From Chromobotia macracanthus (Eukaryota > Chordata > Actinopteri > Cypriniformes > Botiidae), in the NCBI GenBank assembly GCA_036877525.1, contig JAZGTH010000007.1:11269001-11333000 (forward strand): a stretch of DNA of 64,000 nt, in the 5' to 3' direction. How positions within the stretch are numbered: position 1 is the first letter of the stretch; every line of letters begins with the position of its first letter. A model generated the notes under the pieces. The model saw nothing but the letters and a program-made list of their open reading frames with translations. It did no database searches and was not told the DNA's origin. Below, one piece after another: positions 1 to 11,399 of this stretch. Position numbers and translations under genes: made by a program.

Positions 1-819
1 AACAAGACTTGATGTTCTTAAGTAGCACTCTTTAACCAACGACAAACAGTGCTGAAAACGTTACACAACTAGAAACAACAACAATACACCAGAACAACAC
101 ATAAGGGCATCAATAAGGGATGTTTTGCAAATTCTCATCATAGAAGCCAGAACCCTGACACTGTGTCTAAGGCTATTAGGAATTATTTAGTAGGTGTCTA
201 AAATGCCTGCTACAGAACTTTATCATTAGACATATTATTAAAAAAGTTTGAAACTGTCATAGTGCCACCTACTGCCCAATCACCACAAGTTTTGCATGCT
301 TCTTTAGTATTACAAGATGCATGAGCTCACCTATGTTCGTGATCATCTGATGCTTTGTTCAGACGATCACGAATATACTTATTTGTACACTTGGCCCACG
401 CCCCAACTGACATATTGATTGGCGCAACATTTTGTCTGTGTGTCACATGTTGCGTGATATGCAATCATTAACCCAAAAAGCAACATAATGCACCACAGTG
501 GCTGATTTCTTTCAAAATTCTCACTGACTTTTCAGATCACGAGTCAAACAGGCCCACCAAGTTTCATTTTGATTGGCCTCCGTTAACCTTATCTAATAGG
601 TGCTCAAACTTTTAAACCTGCAACCTTTGGTTTAGACCCTCAAACTCTCTTAATAGTTAGACCACTGTTGCCTCAAAGACACTGCATGCCAACTTTTAGG
701 CCAATTTAGGATTAGGGTTAATTTAGGGACAATCGATTGCATTTAAGCCATTTTTAATTTTTTTCAATTATTGAAAAAATTTCTGACCAATTTATTGGCC
801 AGTCCCTGCAGATTGTTCA

Positions 820-1140
820 TGGCTGACCACAAATTATCGTGTTAATATCTAATGCTGTTCCCAAGTTATAGCCACTTTAGTAAAAGTAGCTCCGCCCACT
901 TCGATTAAAAAAATTAAAAACATTTAAAAAAATGCAAAAAATTCAAAATGGCAGGAAAATTTTGATGACAAAAGAATTTATATGAAATCTTGAGGCAGAG
1001 ATTCCAAGGGTATAAGGCACTTGTAATTTTTTGCGACTCTGTAGACTAATAATACTAATTATAATAATAATAATACACATAATTAACAATTATAATAGGA
1101 TTACAGCACTTTGCGCTTGAACCCCTAATTCCTGACAATT
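820..1140 (+). repeat. Dispersed fish repeat, copy 1
   Basis: Contains gctccgcccacttcgatta, ttcaaaatggcaggaaaatt, a stretch of ataataataata and cactttgcgcttgaaccc. Shares the caaaatggcag...aaaatttt portion with 19660-19690. The repeat may begin earlier, near 490. Confidence 0.55.
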
Positions 1141-3315
1141 GCAAGAAACAAACCACATTATTGTGGTGATACCATCAAGCTGTTCCGAATGTTAAAAAAA
1201 CATACTAAGATCCAATCAATGGTATGTCATAAATGCTAACCAATGGCTATAATGAATGTAGTTGCAAATATATGGTAAAAAATTAAAGTCTTACATATTT
1301 TGTAGGTGAGCTCATTGTTATGGCTAGAAAAAGTAATCATGATTAAAAAAATCTTGGGTAGTCTGGGGTATTGTTTCTGAACATGGTTAAATACCCAGAG
1401 CATCTGTTGCTGTGATCCTAAAACAAATATGGAATATTTTAGCTGACTGGATAGGTTAACGGCAGTTAACTCTATTCCAAAAGTGTTAGTGGACCATCAC
1501 ATAATTACAACTGTAAGAGGTATTCCTCCTTTCAAGGGAAATCATTATACCCTATTTGTTTGAAAGGGCCTGCAACAAGAAATCCTGGGTTCATCCGAAG
1601 CTGAGATCCGAGAGAAATATCTCACTTTAGATGTCTCTTTATGGTGAACAAGTTAATCTAATTGCTGTAGTTTCTGACCCCAATAACAAATTTTCTTTCC
1701 TTTTCAAACTCATGTTTTTCCTTTCCATTCATGCTTGCTGCTGAAAATCTGGGAGTAAATTGATAGAATAACACAAGAGTGAGTAAATAAAGATAGAATG
1801 TTCACAGAATTATTTATGGCTGACATAAACAAAATATCAAAAAAGAAAAAGTAAATCCATCCAGGTTAGACAGGTAATGGTCTTATGTGCTTATGATATT
1901 AGTAGAACACTGAAAACCTTAGGCATTTACTGTTTTAAAATGAGTGACCGACCAGCACATGCTTGTAAAGGCCTCTGGTCTGTGCCCTCAGTGATCTAAA
2001 CACTTCTAACAGTGTTTGACAATCAAAAGCACCAGTCACTGCCAAATGGTCAGAAATTGTAAATGTCAGGCATAATTAAGAGAAGAATAAATAGCTTTAC
2101 TTTTGTGTTAGGATCAACAACACAGCATCCATGGAAAACCTGCCCACTCTTCACAATGGGGGGCTTTTGTCTGGCTGTGCACTCTGAATGAATACACCTT
2201 GTCATGACGGTGCCTAATTGGAGAAACATGTTACACTTAATGAACCATAACATAATAAGTGGTTTGTGATTTGTGAAAGAGTTTGTTATCACTACAACAT
2301 CTGTTTCATTCACGAGGCATGCATAAAATAATTTCTCAGTTTCCCATGAGATAAATATAGCAAACATATCTGTGTTATTTGTAATATTTTTAACTGAACA
2401 CAGTAGTTAAAGCTGAATTGTGTATTATGTAATTCTGTGCCACTAGAAACACCAAATAACATTGCAAAAAGCAATTACTTTTTTTAAACAGCCATTGGTT
2501 GGAAAAACAGATAGCCTTGCCTTGCCCTAAACTCGTGACACTGGTTGAGCCGTTAAGATTTACAATATAAACAAACAAATAAATGGATGTAAAATGAACC
2601 CTATATGTTATATAAATTAGGTTTTCTTGCAACCTAAACACAAATTAGAGCATGATGTTCTAGATAAATATATATATTTTATTTTGGAAGGACAGTATCT
2701 GGCCAAAATATAAAAAGCCTGATTTCAAATCAGTCAAATGATGAGATAAGGGTTTCAAAATTCCCACAGAATTAGTATGTTTGAGGCTGGGACTGATTTT
2801 ATGGTGGAAGGCGGAAAAGATAAAAGATTGGACATGTCTAAACAGCACGAAAAGAAAATAAATAAATAAATAAACTAATGAGTGGGATTAAATTAAATCA
2901 CAAAACAACTGCATTCTTACAGATTTGTGGATTTGGAAGTCTCCAAGCAGGTATAATAGAAGTCTGAAGGCTTGCTAGAACCTTCATCTGAATAGCCCTT
3001 AAGTCAGAACAGTCACAGCCCTGTGTTGTTGTACAAGTGAGTTATGGCTGATTCATCCTTCTCAAGCTGGGTAATGGCTCTGATCTTGTGGCTCCTCTCC
3101 CAGCATGCAGCTTCCAGGCAGCTCTGTGGTGTCTTTGTCTGCTGTCCGGTGCTGTCTGCAGGGAGCCTCATCCATCCTGTCCCCCTGGTGTCCAGATGTT
3201 GCCTGGTCAACTAACCATCAATGCATGACGTGACCTGCTATCTCATTAAAATCCAGTCCATTCTAGCATATTGTTAAACAGAAACAAAAATCTGTTCCAA
3301 TTCAAATTACCTAAA

Positions 3316-3355
3316 ATAATATCCTTATAAATATATAATATTATAAGGATATTAT
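3316..3355. repeat. Perfect hairpin, 15-base arms
   Basis: Arm ataatatccttataa, loop atatataata, exact reverse-complement arm. Confidence 0.9.
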
Positions 3356-3574
3356 AATATCACATCAAGACTAAGTTAACATCTAGGTTGACTAGGCAAA
3401 ACTCAGCCTTAAAACATGTATATTCTTTAGGTTTGTGAATGCCCCTTAAATCCCCCAAAAGACACAAGGGATTTTAACGGATATAGTGAAACCATGGGCC
3501 AACATTTGTGTGTCATCAGTCATTTGTTCTGTAGAAACGTTCACAAATGTATATAATGTACATATGTATAATGA

Positions 3575-3577
<3 letters not shown>

Positions 3578-3667
<90 letters not shown>
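3578..3667. repeat. (TA)45 microsatellite
   Basis: Perfect TA dinucleotide run of about 90 bases. Open frames reading Tyr-Ile repeats here are artefacts. Confidence 0.97.
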
Positions 3668-3669
<2 letters not shown>

Positions 3670-6517
3670 GAGGCAACCAGGGAGAGGCACAGAGAAGCTA
3701 TGGATCACTAAGGTTGCACCTTCAGGTGTCACACACAGGGTCAGCGGAGAAGTTTTGAGAGATTGGTTGGTAAAAGGGCACTCTATCACCAGCCTCAAGT
3801 CCAGACCATAAAAGTCAAAGGGAAAAGATGATGATTGTTAGAGGTCTGTAAATCTTCTACAGGGTTCAGTTAACTGCTTTTGATCTGTGACAGCACTACA
3901 TTAAATATATCTCCAATATGAGATCAGAGAGTGGGAGCCTTGGACAAGGGGCCAATTGTAAAGGCTGAACTGACATAGCTTCTGAGGTGCCAACAAAATG
4001 TCATAATCAAGAGTATCTCGCCTAGAGATGAGCTGGAGCTGTGGTTGCTTGGGGTCTGCTATCATGTGATGAGCAGCCTTTTCAAATCACTCACTCTTTA
4101 TCTATATGTATTATCTAAATATGGAGGCTACATTTTGATAGACATCATAAGCCTTCTGTTGCCTTCTGAGCTTATTAGCTTCATTCTGAGGACAACCAGT
4201 GTTAATCTACACATGTAATTACACATTCACTAGCGGCCACATTTCAAAACCCTTGCAGTGATATATCGTTGTGGTCAAGATTGGGGTTTCCTAATTAGAT
4301 AATGTTGACATACACATTGCAAAACAGCAATGATGTAATGGACCCAAGCTAATTCTCCAAGCCAGGGAAGCATGCCTGCTCTGGACCATGGAAATGAAAA
4401 TGTCTGTTTTCTATCTCCATGGAGAATGTTTGAAAATGAGTAAGTGTGCTTGAGTGATTTTCAAATGTCCCACTTCAGATGTTTTAAAAAAATCAATCAC
4501 TGTATTATCTGGTAAGTCTAAGACAGGAAAACATAAGAAAACTAACATCTGACGAAACATTGAAAACTGAAACACATAAAGAAACTTATCTATTAGCATT
4601 ACTGTTCATCTTAATGGTAGTTTCTTGGTTGAATGCTGGACCCTCAGAAGTAACCTGTTGCTGCCATCTTTGGACTTTGGGGAGTTTTTTCATAAATGCC
4701 ATTTGACTAAATTTTATTTTAAATGTTACTATTTGTTGCTTGCAAAAAAATAAATTTTGTCAAAAATATGCACTTTCTTTTGGTTGAAAATATGAAAAAA
4801 AAATATGAATCTTCTTTTGGTTGACCAAAATAGGAAAACACTTTTCCCCACGAATGATACACAGAACCTTCAAGCCAAGGTTGAACAAATCTTAAAAGCT
4901 TGGACTAAACAATAAATCTGAATCTGAGTGATGAAATGAGAGATTAATTTAGGATAGTCACATATAAAGTGGCGCAAGAAAAAATAATCCATCTGTGTGA
5001 TTAATATTCTTTCCAAAAATGCGATATTAAATGTACAAAATGTCACAGGATGAATTGAAATCTAGGGATTCAAATTCATAAGAAAAAACCTAATTGTAGG
5101 GCATTTGTGAGAAAAATGTCCCCTACGCATCTGACAGATCATTTGTTACACAGTTGAGAACAATGTGTTTAAGTGTGTTTAATCCTGCGACCTGTTTCCT
5201 ACTTTGAGTGACATTGACTTTTGCCGTAGTCACAGTGAGATTGACATGGCAGCCCAAGCACAACACTACAGAGACAACAGTCATTTTGACACACGTCTTC
5301 TACATCCCATGCAGTGTGCATGATAAAACACGGTTAGAGCAGGGTTCTGAACCTGCATCTTGTCAAACAGTTATTTGTCATAGCTTTAATTTGCATGCTA
5401 GATTCATTTTTGCATACACAATGCATTAACAAACCTTAAGGCTGTTGCCTTGATTTTTGCTTTTGTCCTGAAATCATTGGACAGTAAAGCAACAATAAAT
5501 GATGCCATGTCATGCCAACTTTATCACTGACCCTTTCCAGATCTAGATCAGATACTTTCCAGGAAGTAACCTGTGCAGGCAAAGCTTACTCAGCCCTGAG
5601 AAAGCTGCTTATTGCATTGCAAGTTGCTGTTTTGCTGCGTGCTACAGCTGCTAACAGCTGGAGACTTTTGAAAGGGCTTAAGTTTTTTCATAAAAATTCA
5701 GCTGTCTTGTTTGTCATTCTTGTCATCTGATCCATTGCACATAAGTGGAAACTTAGAGGTTGTTTTGAATAATCTGACTTCAAAGTTTCGCCACCTACTT
5801 TGTCTTGAAGGAGTGTCCCTAATCCCCCTACTTGTAGGCACACTGTTAAGGACTTTGGACTTTTTTGTAATTTGTTTTGAAATTCATGACAAAAACATCA
5901 CAAAACCATCTAAAATTTCACCACTTTGAACTGTAACTTAGCGTAGCATGGGATAATATGACCTACTTACACAACCCCATTGCAATGAAGCCAACGATGA
6001 AATCAGAATGTAACAGTTACAGTTAAAGTCTGTGACATGGTCTAAGACCATACAAAAAAATCTGGTGTTTCGTCATTTAAACCTAAACAAAATAGGAATG
6101 AATTAACAAGAAAATACAACTGTACTACAGTACAAAAACTTAAAATCTACCTATCTGCCTACAGTACAGGCACTGCACCTAAGTATTTAAATTCAATGAC
6201 ACTCGTTTCAGCATTAACACGCCTCCATTGTACGTAAATTATTTGTTTATTTATAGTGTTTTATTCACAAGTCAATTGTATTTGCCTGTTATAACTGTAA
6301 CTTCATAAACAGTAATTATCATTCACAGACCTAGTGAAGTATGCCAGAGTGTGGCATTTGCCTACAACCAGACTTCAAGAGATTTTGGCAAAATTCAGAT
6401 TCTGGCTGACACAATTTTTCGGCAAGTTTGTTGTGTTTTAGAATTTTAAAAACTGAAAGGCTGATGTGAAATGAAGAAATAAAAGATTTTGGACTTTTTT
6501 AGATCACCAAACAAGTG

Positions 6518-6900
6518 AAGTCCCCTTTATTTATATAGCGCTTCATACAACACAGATAGTTGCACAGTACAGAAAAATAACAATAAACGATGGAAATGTC
6601 ATAAAATATGAGACAAGCTCAAGTTCTGCTGTAAAGCAAGCTCTACAGAAAACAATAGTGTAATTATACAGCTCAATAGCACAACAGTACAATTAAACAT
6701 TATACATCTCAAATAAAAGGTATGTTTGTGACAATGAAAATGCTGTAGATTATACAAAATGTGCTGCTTGCATAATTCTCAAACCATGCATGGATAATAT
6801 TGATCATCAGGTAATACACAATTCACAATTCATCAGGTGAACCTTCTAGACAGCTTTGTATCCAAGGATCACATTAAAACCCATCAACCCAAAATCCCTG
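6518..6900. repeat. Dispersed repeat with 'tttatttatatagcgctt' edge
   Basis: Starts with cctttatttatatagcgctt followed by cacagatagttgcacagtac, the opening of a repeat I know to be common in otophysan fish genomes. The right end is uncertain. Confidence 0.45.
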
Positions 6901-7454
6901 ACTCTGTGTCTAAACCTGTCTCACTGTTTTACCTGTTTCACTGATGTCTTATCAACCCACTTGAGTCCTGCTGGAGCAGAGCTGCATTAGATCACATGCT
7001 GAACAAATTGAGCAGCATCCCACATACTGAATTCATTGCTTTTCAACCAGAGAGCAATGGCCTGATCTCCTCAACTCTTCCTGTGCCTGTGAACATCAAC
7101 ACATGTGCCCCAGCACATCTGGTCCTTCTCAAGCTCTCCAGGTAGAGGAAAGCTTCCATAATTCATCTCTGGGATAGCCATGTTTGACTGGTTTGGAATT
7201 CTAAAGATAGGTTACATTAAAAATCACACTATAAATCAAACGTCTATCTACATAAACGAGTATATGAATTGCTTTATAGAAGGAGTATAGTAACATGGCC
7301 TTTTTAAACTATCCATAATGTTCCAAGAAAAGAAGGTTCACAAATTAAAGAAGTAGAAGCTGCTAACCTCAAAAACTCTTCCTGAATAAACCTTTGGCAT
7401 ACATCTGTATAAAGTATTACGTGTTTATATACCCTTTTCCTTCTTTGTTTCTTT

Positions 7455-7523
7455 CAACTGTTATTTTACATTTAACTGTTATCTAACATTTAACTGTTAT
7501 TTTCACTTTAACTGTTATTTTTC
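7455..7523. repeat. Short tandem repeat (aactgttat units)
   Basis: Four diverged units of about 17-20 bases, each with aactgttat followed by a T/C/A-rich spacer. Confidence 0.75.
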
Positions 7524-8127
7524 CCAATGTATTTTAGAGCAATACGTTTCACTCTCAGACACTTTAGCCTATCCTAAACAATGCTTGCTTTGTTAAAACA
7601 GGCCACTGTTTCACCAAATAAGCCAATGAGTGTGATATTAATGGACAGAGAAGGAAAGCAAAAGGCTTTTTTTAAATAGACACTGAAAGCTACAGGCATC
7701 TCAGCTTTACTGCTGAAGGATGGCAGAAATTAAATGCTCTAATTAAGTCCTTTCTTTACGGGTTGTCAATGGATACAATGTGTGCAAAAATCTTGGCCGC
7801 AGTTTTGCCAGTTAGTTCAGCTTGTTTGGAATGGAACAGTGGTAGGACCATTTGAGAACATTCAGAGCTGTCAAATCCTACTAACCAAACAGTGTCTTGT
7901 CTTACTGTTATTATAACATTAATTTCATGAGAACATCTTTGTACAAACAAAAAGAATAACAAAAAAAAAATTGCATAATGGCAAAATCTACCTTAAAACA
8001 GAAGGTCTTACAAATTAGGGTAATAATTATTATCATTATAATTAATTATTATAACCTATTATCAATAGTACACAGAAAACTGGTGTGTGATTCTGTATCT
8101 ACAGAGGTAAAGAAACATGACAATTTT

Positions 8128-8132
8128 AATAA
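8128..8132. repeat. Target site duplication, left (AATAA)
   Basis: Matches AATAA at 8541-8545 on the other side of the solo LTR. Confidence 0.7.
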
Positions 8133-8540
8133 TGTTACGGAGGAGGACCTTGTTCTACCTCCTCCGTGCCACCAGAGGGAACCGTCTCGTGCCACCAGAG
8201 GGAACCGAGTATTGATTTTTTTATTCGAACCACATTTCCCATAATGCCCCATACATGGGATTGATTGCGACATTACTGAGCATTTTCCCTTTTGTAATAT
8301 TGGATTACTTGTTTTTGACTTTGGATTGTTTACCCTGTTTTTGGATTGTTTGCTGCCTGTCTTTACTACTCGACTGTACCTTGGATATTTGATTGTTTGC
8401 TGCCTGCCACAACCCTTGCATGTTAATGTTTTGCCTCTGTCTTGCCTCCAATAACCCTGTTTGCTGTTTCTTGACCCCTGCCTGTCTTAACACTAATAAA
8501 TGCTGCAAATGGATCCTAGAGAGTCTCACTCATCATTACA
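8133..8540. mobile_element. Solo LTR with 5-bp target duplication
   Basis: A 408-base unit starting TGTTACGG and ending CATTACA (TG...CA termini), flanked on both sides by AATAA (8128-8132 and 8541-8545). It contains AATAAA at about 8493 close to the 3' end, as expected for an LTR polyadenylation signal, and a 2-copy internal repeat of cgtgccaccagagggaacc. No internal retroelement genes lie next to it, so it is a solo LTR. Confidence 0.8.
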
Positions 8541-8545
8541 AATAA
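8541..8545. repeat. Target site duplication, right (AATAA)
   Basis: Matches AATAA at 8128-8132 on the other side of the solo LTR. Confidence 0.7.
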
Positions 8546-8934
8546 AAAAATTGTGACAAAGAACCCACCAACCAGATTTAAGTGCAGGAGCAACCTTTCT
8601 GGAACAGAGTCAATAAATTGGTTTTGAGAACAGAGAAATAACTTTAATGACATTTTTTGATTAAAGGAACACTTGTGCTGAGGTAAGTGTTTGTTTTAAT
8701 TTCTGTGTAGTTGCTTCTAATTTATGTAAAATGTGGAAAGGTTATTTGTTGCACTAACATAACTAGCAGTTTGTTTTTCTTAGTTTTCTTCACAATCGGG
8801 TTATATATGTAATGCAGTAAAGTCTATTCCTCAAAATTGTATGATACAATGTGTTTGTTAAATATATAGTGTTATCGTGAGATAACACTAAAGTGTTTGC
8901 ATTGGATTGCATTTCACTGCACTGCACTGCACCA

Positions 8935-9160
8935 TGGGGGCAGTTCTGGCCTGACTGAATCAGGCTTGTAATCAGAAGCTGGTTGATTCAATTCTATTAC
9001 TGGAAGGTAGCAAATGAAGTGCCCTTGAGCAAACCACCTAACCCCCGATTGCTCCTTGTGTGTGTTCACTCCTCACCGGTGATGGGTTAAAAGCACAAGT
9101 CACATTTTGGGTATGGGTTACCATACCTGACAAAATATGTCACTTTCATCTTCACACTGG
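8935..9160 (+). mobile_element. tRNA-derived SINE
   Basis: The head resembles a tRNA: an A-box-like TGGCCTGACTGAATCAGG and a B-box-like GGTTGATTCAATTC about 30 bases later. The body contains gtgcccttgagcaaaccacc and gtgtgttcactcctcaccgg, and the end gtatgggttaccatacctg with tgtcactttcatctt, all familiar from an abundant fish SINE family. It is diverged, with internal deletion. Confidence 0.75.
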
Positions 9161-9490
9161 ACACGAGACAACAGAACTCATTATAATTAGTGATTCTGTC
9201 TACACTGCATGCAACACATCAAATCCACATCATATGCTTAATTGGTTCTTTTGTCTTTTGACGCATCGCACCGCTCCTGTGTGGTGTAGACACAGTGTTG
9301 GGTTGTAGGGAGAACTGAGGAAGTCAGGGAGTAGAGCAGGAAATCAGTGAGCAGGATGATGAGAAAGGGTGGAGGGAACCAGAACCAGATGCAGGCAGGA
9401 CAATGATCAAGAGGCTGGGCAGATTGTGACAATAAACTAGGCAGACAGAAACAGAAAACCAGGACACAAAAACCAGGAGTCTAGTGGACA

Positions 9491-9594
9491 GCGCTCTAGA
9501 ACTCAGTATGGTCTCTACAACCTTAGTTGAGACCCTCTACAAGGTGGCTCCCCTCAGAGGCCAGATCCACAGTTTCCAAATTTCCAGCTGGGGT
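9491..9594 (-). repeat. Short DIRS-like fragment
   Basis: The sequence gctctagaactcag ... ccacagtttccaaatttcc is the reverse complement of about 42725-42832 in the intron 6 DIRS-like element, with scattered mismatches. It covers the link between the RNase H and recombinase parts. Confidence 0.7.
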
Positions 9595-9619
9595 TGAAAG
9601 ATCAACCCCCGAGCCCCGG

Positions 9620-9830
9620 TTTGAACCCAGGTCAAAAGTTACGATCATAAACATGAGTGAAATTTTAAACTGTTGGTAGTGCTACAGGGTTTGAGGTAGA
9701 AACTCCAAATTTGCTAAGGTAACATTTCAGACTGACCTCTATCTGTGTGCCGAATGTCATAACTTGCCTAGGTACAGTTCTATGGACTGCCATAGACTCA
9801 AGAGCATAAGAAGAAGAAGAGGAATAGAGC
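9620..9830 (+). repeat. Dispersed fish repeat, copy 2
   Basis: Shares aggtcaaaagttacgatcat and aactgttggtagtgc with 19740-19800, and ends in an aagaagaag stretch near 9810-9822. Non-coding. Confidence 0.55.
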
Positions 9831-10009
9831 ACTTAATGGATGAAATGGGGTCTTTACCTCTTTGAGGCATAACCCAGAAATAATAACATTTAAAGATACA
9901 GTAGGGGTCTTCACCACCAAAAAAGAAAATACAAATCAAAAAGAAAATACAAAAAGTAAATTCACAAAAACACAATTAGACACACAATTGAACCCTGAGG
10001 GACAAGTTC

Positions 10010-10600
10010 TACAAGGTAGTTAGAAAGCTCTGAAGTGGCAAGGCACCAAGGGTGAACAACTTACTGAAAGCCCTGGATGTGGTTGGGCTGTCTTGGCTGA
10101 CATGGCTATTCAACATTGTGTGGGAATCAGAATCAGTGCCTGGTGACTGGCAGACAGGTGTGGTAGTCCCATTTTTAAAAAAAAGGGGACCAGAGAGTGT
10201 GTTCTAATTTTTGAGGGATCACGCTTCTACCTGGGAAAACCTATTCCGGAGTGCTGGAAAGGAGAATAAATTCTGTTCATTATACTTATGGACAGCATCT
10301 CAAGGCCCAGCCAAAGGGTGGGGAGGGTCCAGTTTGGGGGACTCAGGGTATCATCACCTAATGGCCAAACAGAGATGTGACATGCAGCATCTGCTAGGAC
10401 AGTTTACAGCTGAGTGCGAAGCATCAGGGATGAAGGTCTGCACCTCATAAGACCATGGTTTTCAGCTGGAAAATGATTGATTGTCCCCTTCAAGTAGTGG
10501 TTGCCCCAAGTGGAGGAGTTCAACTATCTATTAACTATGTATTGCTCACAAATGAGGGAAGGCTGGAGCTTGAGATTGACAGGTTAATCAATTATTGTTG
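10010..10600 (+). pseudogene. Non-LTR retrotransposon (LINE) ORF2 remnant, RT core deleted
   Basis: Plus-strand frames correspond to a reverse transcriptase of the RTE/Rex1 kind seen in fish: a segment near 10020-10200 (rcACTGGCAGACAGGTG region upstream of RT), then FTAECEASGMKVCTS (about 10400-10450), MVFSWK, and TNEGRLELEIDRLIN (about 10548-10592). The stretch between them, which should carry the catalytic Asp motifs, is missing. Frameshifts present. Inactive. Confidence 0.7.
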
Positions 10601-11399
10601 TTTTTGTTATTTTAAAGCTGTATTGTACAAAATGTAATTGTGCGATTAAATGCAAAACTTGCATGAGCTTGTGTTCAGTCTTCAGCGTTTGCATGTGTAT
10701 GAATAGAATAAAAACTGTAGTCTGTTCCATATTTTATGTAATATTTGTATACTTGATTTCTGAGATCTTTCCTGAAATTTCATGCTCAATAATTAGCCAC
10801 AGTTTTTGTATTTCTGATCAGTAAAAATACATTAATTAGTATTTATCAACAAATTGTGAACATCAGTACCAGGTCCTGAACACCAGGTTATATGTGGGGC
10901 GATAAATCTGAGTCTTCTCACCAGGTGCTAAGGATAAAGCTTGCAGCCAGTTTGATCAGGGTCACAGATTCTGCTAGGCTCAGAAACGACTAAAACACTA
11001 TTACATGTGGGCTTCAGAGAGCTATTCTAAGGATCTAAAAGAACTGGCCACATACACCCACTCTATAGTGGGTGGCTAAAAGATTTATTAAGGTCATCTC
11101 TGTGGTAAATAAACACATGCTGATGCACCACCCACCATGGGCAAACACATATCGTAGAGTCAATGAGAAATAAGGATGGCTGAGATAATGGATATAAGAA
11201 AATGTTTAAAAATATGGTTGGAAACATGTCACGTTTCAAAAATATATGTATTTATGTCCATTTCATTCAAAAACATTTACAAATTTCTACAATGGAAAAG
11301 TTTAAAGTTAAATTGGTGATTAATTGTATCATTTAAAATGTCAAGTGACTTAACCATTAAGTAATCAATTTTAAAAATGTTTTAAAGCTACAAAACATT
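10601..11399. other. Intergenic DNA, nothing recognised
   Basis: AT-rich sequence between the LINE remnant and the presumed 3' UTR side of epha3. No feature recognised. Confidence 0.5.

Larger units (their letters stand above)
1141..6517. other. Intergenic DNA, little recognised
   Basis: Apart from the hairpin at 3316 and the TA microsatellite at 3578, I see no gene, known repeat or RNA here. Open frames are short and without recognisable similarity. Confidence 0.6.

Noticed and set aside
3446..3811. Open frames of Tyr-Ile repeats on both strands
   Set aside because: They are translations of the (TA)45 microsatellite.
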